A DNA stretch of 5,315 nt from Methylobacteriaceae bacterium (GCA_019247255.1 JAFAPJ010000033.1:1-5315); one strand, 5' to 3'. Positions 1 through 5,315 are shown, counted from the first letter of the stretch. Notes: generated by a model not told the origin, from the letters alone. Translations and numbers: made by a program.

Positions 1-150
1 GACGAGGTTCAGCAAGGTCGACTTGCCGGCTCCCGAGCGGCCCATCAGGGCTACCCGCTCCCCGGTCCAAACCGCGAGGTCGATCCCGTGTAGAACCGGG
101 ACGCCGCCATAGCCGGCGCTCGCCCCGATGATCTCGATCGCGGGCTCCAC
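1..150 (-). CDS. ABC transporter ATP-binding protein, N-terminal part (runs off left edge)
   Basis: This is the ATPase subunit of an ABC importer, cut by the window edge after 50 codons. Seen directly: an A-loop-like Tyr (Y14, in the stretch AGYGG), a strand reading VLHGIDL, and a complete Walker A motif GRSGAGKST at residues 37-45 that would bind the ATP phosphates. The Q-loop, signature motif and Walker B lie outside the window. I chose the GTG at 150-148 as start because the frame has no ATG between the upstream gene and the conserved region, and it gives a normal-length N-terminus; its Shine-Dalgarno is weak. It begins 17 bases after the stop of the substrate-binding protein, so the two are almost certainly co-transcribed and this is its partner ATPase (PhnC-like by association). 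A permease gene is expected further left. The ABC ATPase call is secure; the substrate is inferred only from the neighbour. Confidence 0.9.
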   Translation of the reverse strand, partial: MEPAIEIIGASAGYGGVPVLHGIDLAVWTGERVALMGRSGAGKSTLLNLV

Positions 151-167
151 CCCGGTCGCGGTCCCGC

Positions 168-1040
168 TCAGTTCAGCAGGTCGGTCGCCTTGGCGACCTC
201 CTCGATAGGCGCGTAATCGGCGTTCTTGGCGGCGATGAACTGCGAGCGGCCGAAATAACCGAGCACCGTCGGGTCTTCGATCGCGATGAGCGCAGCCCGG
301 AGCTTCTCGGTGAAGCCGGCCCCGTAGGCCGTGTCGGCATCCCCCCGCACGGTCCATTGGTAGTCCGGGAAGGTCGGGCTCTCCCAGATCACGCCGACCT
401 CCTTGACGTCGACCTTGCCGGCCTTCGAGTCCAGATCCCAGACCGAGTAATCGAGCACGCCGACCTCGAAGGCGCCGGATTGGACGAGCTGGATCGTGCG
501 GCTGTGGTCGCCCGAGAAGCCGACCCGGGAGAAGATCTCGTCGGGGGCCTTACCGAACGCCTTGCGCAGGAAGTATTCCGGCATCACCCGGCCCGAAGTC
601 GACGCCCTGGCTCCAAACGTGAACGACTTGCCGGCGATGCCCTTCGGCAGCTCGGCCGAGCGGGCAAGCCCGGTCTTGGCGTTGGCGATCATGTAGGACT
701 TGAAGGTCACGTCCTCGGCGCCTTGAGCGATCGCCTGCGACCCCGGCACCGCGCGGCGCGCCTGCACGCCCGTGAAGCCGCCGAACCAGGCGAGCTGCAC
801 TTGGTTGTTGGTGAAGGCGGTGACCGCGGCCGGGTAGCTTTTCACCGGAACGTACCGCACCGGCAGTCCGAGCTTGTCTTCCAGAATGGTCGCCACCTTG
901 GTGAAGCGCTCGACCAGACGTGCCTCGTCCTGGTCGGGGATCGCCGTGAACACGAAGGGCGGCCTGCCCTGCGCCTTGGCTCGGGTGAGGCCAAGCGCGA
1001 GAGCCGCCGCTCCCGCTGCCGCGAAGCTTCGCCTGTCCAT
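168..1040 (-). CDS. PhnD-superfamily periplasmic substrate-binding protein, probably the putative selenate/oxyanion type
   Basis: A 290-residue solute-binding protein that would deliver an oxyanion to the ABC importer encoded next. Residues 1-23 form an export signal with twin arginines (R3-R4, then S-F), a hydrophobic alanine/leucine core and an AKA cleavage site before Q24; the twin arginines suggest Tat export. The mature part has PhnD-superfamily landmarks: [12 protein letters not shown] near 31-42, [14 protein letters not shown] near 63-76, QLAWFGG near 82-88, and the anion-loop-like ASTSGR near 146-151 followed by MPEYF. From memory, the PDQDE, VKSY, SGDHSRT and [10 protein letters not shown] stretches match the 'putative selenate ABC transporter' branch (TIGR04553) better than classical phosphonate PhnD; I could not test this. 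The ATG at 1040 starts the signal directly and has GGAGG 11 bases upstream. An in-frame GTG at 1049 is possible but sits only 2 bases from that GGAGG. The ATPase gene follows by 17 bases. Phosphonate, phosphite or selenate remain possible ligands. Confidence 0.9.
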   Translation of the reverse strand: MDRRSFAAAGAAALALGLTRAKAQGRPPFVFTAIPDQDEARLVERFTKVATILEDKLGLPVRYVPVKSYPAAVTAFTNNQVQLAWFGGFTGVQARRAVPGSQAIAQGAEDVTFKSYMIANAKTGLARSAELPKGIAGKSFTFGARASTSGRVMPEYFLRKAFGKAPDEIFSRVGFSGDHSRTIQLVQSGAFEVGVLDYSVWDLDSKAGKVDVKEVGVIWESPTFPDYQWTVRGDADTAYGAGFTEKLRAALIAIEDPTVLGYFGRSQFIAAKNADYAPIEEVAKATDLLN

Positions 1041-1120
1041 CCCGCTCACGTCCTCCCGATACCGCAAGCGTCTACGTTGCCAGATCGCGGAACGTTTCGC
1101 CAATACGTCCCGCCCCGAGC

Positions 1121-1963
1121 TCAGCCGGCGCGCGCCAGCCCGATCAGGGCAATTGCCTCGAGGGCAACGGGCCCCGTGCCCTGATCGCGCTCGAGATCGG
1201 CGACGAAACGCTCCAGCACGGCCGCGCGGTCCTCGCCCTGGTCGGCCAGCAGCGCGGCGATCCCGGGCGCGAAGGCGAGGTCGGCCGCGAGCGCCCGTGC
1301 CGAAGGCGCGGTCAGGCTCGCCGCTTGCTCGATGACGGCCTCGACCGCGAAGCCGCCTGCCGCCAGAAGGGCGCGGAACGCCGGCTCCTCGCGGAAGCGG
1401 AGCTGGGCCGGCAAGCCGGACGGGGCCGGCTGAGGTCCTCGGACCGCCGCGCTTGCGGCAATGAGCCGCCCGATCAGCTCGTAGCGATCGGGCCGGGTCC
1501 ACGTCACGACCGCGACCCTGCCGCCCGGGACGAGCACGCGGCGAAGCTCGCGCAGGGCGCCGGCCGGATCAGGGAACAGGATTACGCCGAAGACCGACAA
1601 GCCGAGATCGAACGATCCGTCCGTGACCTGGAGCGCGTTGCCGTCCATCGTCTCGGCCCTGACCCGGCCGGGCCCTGCAAGGCTCGCGGCCCGGGCCGCG
1701 AGCCGCGCCGTCATGGCGGGCGCGGCATCGATCGCCAGCACGTCGGCGCCCGACGAGGCCGCACGGAGCGCTGCGCCGCCCGCGCCTGCTCCGACGTCGA
1801 TCAGCCGGCGGCCGGCGAGCGGACCGAGCCGATCGAGCGCAGCCGTCGCGAAACGGTCGCTGAGCGGCTCGAACACCCGCTCGTAGGCGGCGACGTATCG
1901 ATCCCACAGGGCGGGCTGCTGATCGGGCTGCGGCGCCGCCATGGTGTCACCCGGTACCGACAT
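1121..1963 (-). CDS. Class I SAM-dependent methyltransferase (UbiE/Methyltransf_11-like)
   Basis: A 280-residue cytoplasmic methyltransferase of the Rossmann-fold class. Seen directly: motif I DVGAGAGG at residues 56-63 (SAM-binding glycine loop), an acidic end of strand 2 at D79 (LAID) that would hold the SAM ribose, a motif II-like stretch SFDLGLSVFGVILFPDP at 117-133, and motif III RVLVPGGRVAVVTW at 142-155. The roughly 120-residue C-terminal part would form the substrate-binding lid and gives no substrate clue. The ATG at 1963 is preferred because a strong purine-rich ribosome binding site (complement of CCCTCTCCC at 1970-1978) lies 6 bases upstream; the in-frame ATG at 1942 has none comparable. 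It lies 80 bases upstream of the substrate-binding protein gene on the same strand, so it may be in one operon with the transporter, although that gap could hold a separate promoter. It is divergent from the radical SAM gene. Small molecules, including oxyanion metabolites, are plausible substrates but unproven. Confidence 0.9.
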   Translation of the reverse strand: MSVPGDTMAAPQPDQQPALWDRYVAAYERVFEPLSDRFATAALDRLGPLAGRRLIDVGAGAGGAALRAASSGADVLAIDAAPAMTARLAARAASLAGPGRVRAETMDGNALQVTDGSFDLGLSVFGVILFPDPAGALRELRRVLVPGGRVAVVTWTRPDRYELIGRLIAASAAVRGPQPAPSGLPAQLRFREEPAFRALLAAGGFAVEAVIEQAASLTAPSARALAADLAFAPGIAALLADQGEDRAAVLERFVADLERDQGTGPVALEAIALIGLARAG

Positions 1964-2045
1964 CGGCTACCCTCTCCCGTGCGCAAGGCTGAAGCGTGGA
2001 CGGCCCTGCGGACATAACGCGATCGGTCCACCGCTCTGGAGCAGC
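1964..2045. promoter_or_regulatory. Divergent intergenic region, likely containing promoters for both directions
   Basis: This 82-base gap separates two genes that read away from each other, so it must carry the start signals of the radical SAM gene and probably of the methyltransferase. On the plus strand a weak sigma70-like pair can be proposed: CTGAAG at 1989-1994 and CATAAC at 2013-2018, 18 bases apart; the second matches TATAAT at four of six positions. I see no convincing operator palindrome. A TGGAG at 2037-2041, 4 bases before the ATG at 2046, serves as ribosome binding site for the radical SAM gene. The promoter assignment is low confidence; the regulatory role follows from gene arrangement. 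Confidence 0.4.
1970..1978 (-). promoter_or_regulatory. Ribosome binding site deciding the methyltransferase start
   Basis: On the minus strand this reads GGGAGAGGG, ending 6 bases before the ATG at 1963. It is the clearest Shine-Dalgarno in the window and favours that ATG over the one at 1942. Confidence 0.65.
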
Positions 2046-3107
2046 ATGACGGCCTTGGTGGATCTCGATGCGCCTGTCGACCGACGTTTCTCCCTCGGTC
2101 TCGGGCTCACCAACGAATGCAACCTGTCCTGCAATTTCTGTTACCGCGACCCGACGCGGCTCGACCGCCTCGGCCTCGACGAGGTCCGCTCGGTGCTGAG
2201 GAGCCTGCCCGTCCGCTCGGTCAATCTTGGCACGGGCGAGAACGGCATGCACCCCGACTTCTCGGCGTTGCTCGACCATCTGCGGGGCGAGCCGATCAAG
2301 CTCACGATCACGTCGAACGGCCACTCGATCGCGGTCATCTCCGACGACGAGGTGATGGCCTTCGCCGACGTCGAGTTCTCCATCGACTACCCGACCCGCG
2401 AGGAGCAGGACGCGCAGCGCGGCCCGGGTAATTGGGACCTCGTCATGGAGCAGGCGGCGCGCTGCCGGCGGCTCGGGGTGGGAGTCACCTTCATCGCGGT
2501 CATGATGCGAACCAACTACGACCGGCTAGCCGAGATCGCCGAGGTCGCGGCGCGGTTCGACGCGCCGTTGCGCATCAACGTGTACCAGGCGGTCCGGACA
2601 GACACCTTCGCGCTCACCTTCGAGGAATACTGGAGCGGCTTCGAGACGCTGTTCGCCAAAACCGACGTGATCGCGGTCGGCGAGCCGCTGGTGCGGGCGA
2701 TGGCCGGAATGCCGCCCCGTCGAGGCGGCTGCGGGATCGGGACCGTGCGGGTGACCCCGCGCGGACGCGTCCAGCCCTGCGTTTACTGGCCGGGCGGCGG
2801 CCAGCCCCTTGAAACGCTCCTCAGCGAGGGCTCGCGCATTGTCGAGAGCGAGCCCTTCACGGCGGTCCGGACCCTGCCGGAGCCCTGCCGCACCTGCGCC
2901 TATGTCGAGCCCTGCGGGGGCGGCTGCGCTGGGCGGCGGCGGCTGATGGATCGGCTCGACGAGCCGGACCCGTATTGCCCGGTGGTGCGCTCGGGCGTCC
3001 GCCCGTTGTCGATCCGCATGGCCGAGAGCCGCGACCTGCCCAAGCTCGAGAGCGCCTGCACGACCATCGTGGTGGCGCGCCCGGAACCGGCATCACCCTC
3101 CGCCTGA
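2046..3107 (+). CDS. Radical SAM enzyme with C-terminal SPASM domain, substrate unknown
   Basis: A 353-residue radical SAM protein. The N-terminal barrel carries the CX3CX2C signature at C25, C29, C32 (CNLSCNFCY), which ligates the SAM-cleaving 4Fe-4S cluster. It also has GTGE at 62-65 in the place of the usual GGE motif, TSNG at 89-92 and FSID at 111-114. The C-terminus fits the SPASM consensus exactly: CX10GX4C from C229 through G240 to C245, then CX2CX5CX3C at C281, C284, C290, C294, and a last cysteine C311, so two auxiliary 4Fe-4S clusters are expected. SPASM enzymes include peptide-modifying maturases, anaerobic sulfatase-maturating enzymes and others; I cannot place this one more closely. 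A 42-residue tail after C311 holds one more cysteine, C338. The ATG at 2046 has TGGAG just upstream; the in-frame ATG at 1941 would add 35 non-conserved residues and overlap the divergent gene. The HAD gene follows after 21 bases, implying an operon. Confidence 0.93.
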   Translation: MTALVDLDAPVDRRFSLGLGLTNECNLSCNFCYRDPTRLDRLGLDEVRSVLRSLPVRSVNLGTGENGMHPDFSALLDHLRGEPIKLTITSNGHSIAVISDDEVMAFADVEFSIDYPTREEQDAQRGPGNWDLVMEQAARCRRLGVGVTFIAVMMRTNYDRLAEIAEVAARFDAPLRINVYQAVRTDTFALTFEEYWSGFETLFAKTDVIAVGEPLVRAMAGMPPRRGGCGIGTVRVTPRGRVQPCVYWPGGGQPLETLLSEGSRIVESEPFTAVRTLPEPCRTCAYVEPCGGGCAGRRRLMDRLDEPDPYCPVVRSGVRPLSIRMAESRDLPKLESACTTIVVARPEPASPSA

Positions 3108-3128
3108 CGGACAGGGGCTCGCTGCCGC

Positions 3129-3938
3129 GTGGTCCCGGACACGTGCCTCGGCGACATCGCGGCGGCCTACGACGTCCTGCTCTGCGACGTCTTCCTGACC
3201 CTGCACGACGCGGACGGCGCCTTTCCGGACGCGGTCGAGGCGCTGCGGCGTTTCCGGGCGGGCGGCAGAACGGTCGTTCTCGTGTCCAACAGCGCCCTGC
3301 CTGGCCCGGCCCTCGTCGCGACACTCGGCCGGGTGGGCATCGGCCCGGACGCCTATGATTGCGTCGTGACCTCGGCCGATCTGGCGCGCGAGCTCCTGGC
3401 CCGCTCCGCCGTCCGCGCGATCCTGCATCTCGGCCCGGTCGGCGACCGGGCGCTGCTGGCCGGGCTTGCGGTCGAGTTGACGGAGGCCGTGGAGGCGGCC
3501 GACGTCATCCTGTGCACCGGCTGGCCGACGGGGCCCGCCGGGGGCGAGCCGCCCGCGCTGTCGCAGGTTCTCGAGGCGGCCGCCGCGCGCGGCCTTGAGC
3601 TCATCTGCACGAACCCGGACCGCTCCGTCGAGGTGGTCGGCCGCGTGCTGCGGTTCGCCGGCCTCGTGGCGGAGCGCTACGCTGCGCTCGGCGGGCGCGT
3701 GCTGGCGACCGGCAAGCCCGACCCGTCGATCTACCGGGTCGCGCTCGCCGCCGCCGCGGATCGAAGCATCGGGCGGCCTGCGGCCGAGGCGTTGGTTGTC
3801 GGCGACGGCCTCGCGCTCGACGTCGCCGGCGCGTTCGCGAGCGGCCTCGATGCGCTCTGGATCACAGAGACCGGGTCCGCCGCTCCCGCGATGCCCCCGA
3901 CCGCGAGGTTGTACCGGGCGACCGCACTACGCTGGTGA
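3129..3938 (+). CDS. HAD-superfamily subfamily IIA protein (TIGR01459-like) lacking the second motif I Asp
   Basis: A 269-residue haloacid dehalogenase-like protein. Motif I is CDVFLTLHD, with nucleophile D20 but Phe at 22, where phosphatases have the general-acid Asp. Motif II is LVSNS at 51-55, motif III the Lys of TGKPDPSIY (K196), and motif IV GDGLALD at 225-231 with D226 and D231 for magnesium. The segment between motifs II and III is the large C2-type cap of subfamily IIA, and CTNPDRSVEVVGR near 160-172 is typical of it. From memory the whole layout resembles the proteobacterial family TIGR01459, whose motif I also tends to have an aromatic residue (DxW) at that position; its physiological substrate is not known to me. 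The start is a GTG at 3129. The frame is closed upstream by the radical SAM stop, and AGGGG about 11 bases before is a modest ribosome binding site. It is probably co-transcribed with the radical SAM gene. Confidence 0.9.
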   Translation: MVPDTCLGDIAAAYDVLLCDVFLTLHDADGAFPDAVEALRRFRAGGRTVVLVSNSALPGPALVATLGRVGIGPDAYDCVVTSADLARELLARSAVRAILHLGPVGDRALLAGLAVELTEAVEAADVILCTGWPTGPAGGEPPALSQVLEAAAARGLELICTNPDRSVEVVGRVLRFAGLVAERYAALGGRVLATGKPDPSIYRVALAAAADRSIGRPAAEALVVGDGLALDVAGAFASGLDALWITETGSAAPAMPPTARLYRATALRW

Positions 3939-3972
3939 GCGACTGCCCGCTCAGGTCGCGACCGCGACCAGC
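3931..3972. terminator. Nested inverted repeats between convergent genes, possible bidirectional terminator
   Basis: Three short perfect stems fall where the HAD and DoxX-like genes converge: GAGCG/CGCTC (3937-3941 with 3948-3952, 6-base loop), GGTCGC/GCGACC (3954-3959 with 3964-3969, 4-base loop) and an outer GCTGGT/ACCAGC (3931-3936 with 3967-3972). The outer pairing conflicts with the second hairpin. No T-run follows on either strand, so this is not a classical intrinsic terminator. The stretch also covers the last codons of both genes. Confidence 0.3.
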
Positions 3973-4607
3973 CGTTCGGCGAGGCCGGGCCTGCCCCAAC
4001 CCTCGAGCCGGCGCCGCTGCAGCATCGCGTCCAGTCCGAGCGCACGGCCGGCCGCGTGGAGGCTGAAGCCGCCCATCACGATCGCCAGGAAGATGTAGTT
4101 CCAGGGCCATTCGGCGCCGTTGCGGTAAAGCCCGATCCAGAGGTTGAGGACGAACAGAACGCCGACGATTCCGACCAGGCGCACGCCGAAGCCGAGGATT
4201 AGCGAGACCGCGAAGGCGATCTCCGTCATGAAGACCAGCGGATCGACTACGAGGAAAACGGGAAGCAGCACCTTGTCGACGAGCTCGCGGTGCCAGTCGA
4301 AGGCGGAATCGGTGACCATCTGCTTCGTCCAGTAGAACAGGCCGTTCTCGGTCCCAATCGGTAGCTTCCAGAGCGAGCCCTGCAGCCACATGGAGCCGAC
4401 GAGCGTCCGGGCGAGCCATGTCGCGACATTACCGCCGGTGCGCTGGCCAGGATCATCCGCCCAGTTTCGCGCCGCGATCGCGACCCCGCTAATCAGCAGG
4501 ACGGTCAGGAGGATGGAAGGGAACAGCCGCAGGATGCCGAGATTCACCTGGTCCGGCTGCTGCCCGAGGAAGAATAGCCACGTGTCGAGAAAGGGATTGG
4601 TTTTCAT
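3951..4607 (-). CDS. DoxX/DoxD-like integral membrane protein
   Basis: A 218-residue polytopic inner-membrane protein. Predicted membrane stretches: about 24-46 (ILRLFPSILLTVLLISGVAIAA), 63-80 (WLARTLVGSMWLQGSLWK), 113-158 (two helices spanning LLPVFLVVDPLVFMTEIAF and LVGIVGVLFVLNLWIGL) and 168-188 (WPWNYIFLAIVMGGFSLHAAG). The pattern of a first helix pair ending in G-x-W-K, a glutamate-containing helix (E129) with LILGFGVRLVG, and a final E-W-P-W-x-Y helix followed by GRALGLD is what I know from DoxX and the thiosulfate:quinone oxidoreductase subunit DoxD. The true activity of most such proteins is unknown. It is longer than the usual 130-150 residue DoxX because of an N-terminal membrane segment and the hydrophilic 84-110 loop. 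The ATG at 4607 is the first with a plausible N-terminus (MKTNPFLD); a GTG at 4655 would add 16 polar residues and has GAGG directly abutting it. It converges on the HAD gene, 12 bases apart, and is probably monocistronic. Confidence 0.82.
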   Translation of the reverse strand: MKTNPFLDTWLFFLGQQPDQVNLGILRLFPSILLTVLLISGVAIAARNWADDPGQRTGGNVATWLARTLVGSMWLQGSLWKLPIGTENGLFYWTKQMVTDSAFDWHRELVDKVLLPVFLVVDPLVFMTEIAFAVSLILGFGVRLVGIVGVLFVLNLWIGLYRNGAEWPWNYIFLAIVMGGFSLHAAGRALGLDAMLQRRRLEGWGRPGLAERLVAVAT

Positions 4608-4818
4608 GTCGCTGATCCACGTTCCTTCTGTTAGCCGGGCGGTCCGAGCCTGCACCCTCAGACTAAGTTCGCGGCCGCACGCGCAACTTTACGATGAGGT
4701 CAGCAAACTGAATGGCAGTCGCGAGGTTCTCCAGCTCAGGCGCCAAAACTGCCGCAAGGTCCACGACACGACCCCTTCGCGTCGCGGCTGAATGCGTAGA
4801 CCGAACGACGGGATCATA

Positions 4819-4860
4819 CCTCTCAATAGATAAGCGGTCGACGCTTCCTCTCGATAGAGG
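4819..4860. repeat. Direct repeat pair flanking a palindrome
   Basis: CCTCTCAATAGA at 4819-4830 recurs with one mismatch as CCTCTCGATAGA at 4847-4858, start-to-start distance 28 bases. Between them lies a perfect inverted repeat, AAGCG (4832-4836) and CGCTT (4842-4846) around GTCGA. The second copy itself forms a small hairpin, CCTCT/AGAGG (4847-4851 with 4856-4860) around CGAT. It could be a protein-binding site or a mobile-element footprint; the function is unknown. Confidence 0.5.
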
Positions 4861-4959
4861 CGCATGCCTCAAGAGTGTCTGTCCGGCGCGGCACATCTGA
4901 GACGTGCGTGAAGCGCGCGGAGCGCCTCGCCTGCGGCCTCGTGGCGCCAGCGTAGCCGA

Positions 4960-5091
4960 CCACCTCTCCGCCGTCCCGCGGTCTAGGGCTACGGTAACGA
5001 GGACGAGCGGAGCGAAGCGGACCTTATTGGCGTTGTTCGGGTTGATCCAGCGGAGCGCGCCGAGCGCGAGGTACAGAATGTTGACGCCCTG
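4960..5091 (-). pseudogene. Fragment resembling the DUF4011 domain of large superfamily I helicases
   Basis: Read on the minus strand from 5091, about 44 codons encode a coherent protein-like segment. It contains QGVNILYLALGALRW, then NPNNANKVRFAPLVLVTVAL, then DRGTAERW. From memory this matches the core of DUF4011, where a GVN-LYLALGFLxW strand is followed by RxAPLxLVPVxLER; that domain sits in very large (over 1000-residue) DNA helicases, often with DUF3320. The resemblance stops abruptly: downstream the frame turns into arginine-rich sequence without the expected N-L-S-L continuation, and upstream no in-frame helicase sequence is recognisable. A shifted frame just before it (codons reading AEYERRA) could be the continuation across a frameshift. 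I therefore read it as a decayed gene piece left by deletion or rearrangement. A GTG at 5112 opens the frame but has no evident ribosome binding site. Confidence 0.5.
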
Positions 5092-5165
5092 CGTTCGTAT
5101 TCTGCCCGACACATAGACTAAATACCTCGACCGAGACGGCTTCCGCGTCGCGCCAGGAGCTGACG

Positions 5166-5315
5166 ATGAGTGCTTGCCCGCGAGCGGACGTCCAAGACTC
5201 GCCCGGATTCGGCCCGCTTGCGATCGTTGCGGAAATCAGCCGGACGGCATTGCGTTGCGCGATGTCGCCTATGGATAAGAGGAACATTCAGACGCCGCTG
5301 CGCATCGCATCCTAT
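5166..5315 (+). CDS. Possible start of an unidentified gene, running off right edge
   Basis: An ATG at 5166 opens a frame with no stop through the last base of the window (50 codons). It is preceded by AGGAG at about 5155-5159 with 6 bases of spacing, a good Shine-Dalgarno. The visible residues begin MSACPRADVQDSPGFG and include IVAEISRTALRCAMSPMDKR; I recognise no family or signal peptide. About 70 percent of its third codon positions are G or C, clearly lower than in the confident genes here, which fits either foreign DNA or a chance frame. It is antisense to any upstream extension of the helicase fragment. Low confidence. Confidence 0.3.
   Translation, partial: MSACPRADVQDSPGFGPLAIVAEISRTALRCAMSPMDKRNIQTPLRIASY

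Larger units (their letters stand above)
4608..5165. other. Gene-poor stretch with remnants and repeats
   Basis: No intact gene is supported across these 558 bases. Open frames exist on both strands, but they lack family resemblance over their length and have no good ribosome binding sites; long open frames are expected by chance in GC-rich DNA. The part nearest 4608 should hold the promoter and leader of the DoxX-like gene, though no clear -35/-10 pair is visible. Two things stand out and are listed separately: a repeat/palindrome cluster at 4819-4860 and a helicase-like fragment at 4960-5091. No tRNA, rRNA or insertion-sequence end was recognised. Confidence 0.6.

Noticed and set aside
357..1184. 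Plus-strand open frame of 275 codons
   Set aside because: It is antisense to the well-supported substrate-binding protein, has no family resemblance and is explained by the codon bias of the real gene.
1041..1502. N-terminal extension of the substrate-binding protein to 444 residues
   Set aside because: The extra part is arginine-rich, overlaps the methyltransferase in another frame and would put the signal peptide in mid-protein. The ATG at 1040 begins exactly at the signal.
1941..2045. Earlier in-frame ATG for the radical SAM gene
   Set aside because: It would add 35 low-complexity residues and overlap the divergent methyltransferase start; the ATG at 2046 has TGGAG close upstream.
3108..3128. 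RiPP precursor gene next to the radical SAM enzyme
   Set aside because: The gap to the HAD gene is only 21 bases and the 82-base divergent gap holds no short frame with a ribosome binding site. No precursor is visible in the window.
3105..3165. Selenocysteine insertion element after the TGA between the radical SAM and HAD genes
   Set aside because: No stem with a suitable apical loop at the usual distance is apparent by eye, and both proteins look complete as separate products.
4951..4993. Seven-base inverted repeat CGTAGCC...GGCTACG as a regulatory hairpin
   Set aside because: The 29-base spacer is long, part of it overlaps the coding-like helicase fragment, and repeats of this size are expected by chance in GC-rich DNA.
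4663..5112. Minus-strand open frame of 149 codons as one intact gene
   Set aside because: Only its beginning resembles a known domain; the middle is arginine-rich and looks out of frame, and there is no ribosome binding site. Treated as a fragment instead.

Overview
The window is GC-rich with strong G/C preference at third codon positions, as in an alphaproteobacterium of the Rhizobiales/Methylobacterium kind. That placement is an inference from composition and gene types, because there is no rRNA or other taxonomic marker here.

Layout. Positions 1-1963 (minus strand) hold, in transcription order, a class I SAM-dependent methyltransferase, a periplasmic substrate-binding protein of the PhnD superfamily (closest in my memory to the 'putative selenate ABC transporter' branch), and the first 50 codons of its ABC transporter ATPase, which runs off the left edge. 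An 82-base divergent gap (1964-2045) separates these from a plus-strand pair: a radical SAM/SPASM enzyme with all expected cluster cysteines (2046-3107), then, 21 bases later and in the same frame, a HAD subfamily IIA protein (3129-3938). Converging on that pair from the right is a DoxX/DoxD-like membrane protein (3951-4607, minus). The rest, 4608-5315, is poor in genes. It holds an apparent fragment of a DUF4011-type helicase on the minus strand, a compact repeat/palindrome cluster, and a possible gene start at the right edge.

How the genes may work together. The left block reads as uptake of an oxyanion (phosphonate/phosphite/selenate-like) through an ABC importer, with a methyltransferase encoded just upstream that could act in the same process or be unrelated. 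The radical SAM and HAD genes look co-transcribed and probably form one functional unit. Its substrate is not evident, and no RiPP precursor peptide is visible beside it. The HAD protein keeps the nucleophilic Asp but has Phe where a phosphatase would carry the second Asp. The right end looks like a decayed or rearranged accessory region.

Nothing here is proof of a new system. The radical SAM/SPASM + HAD-IIA pair is the best candidate for uncharacterised biochemistry.
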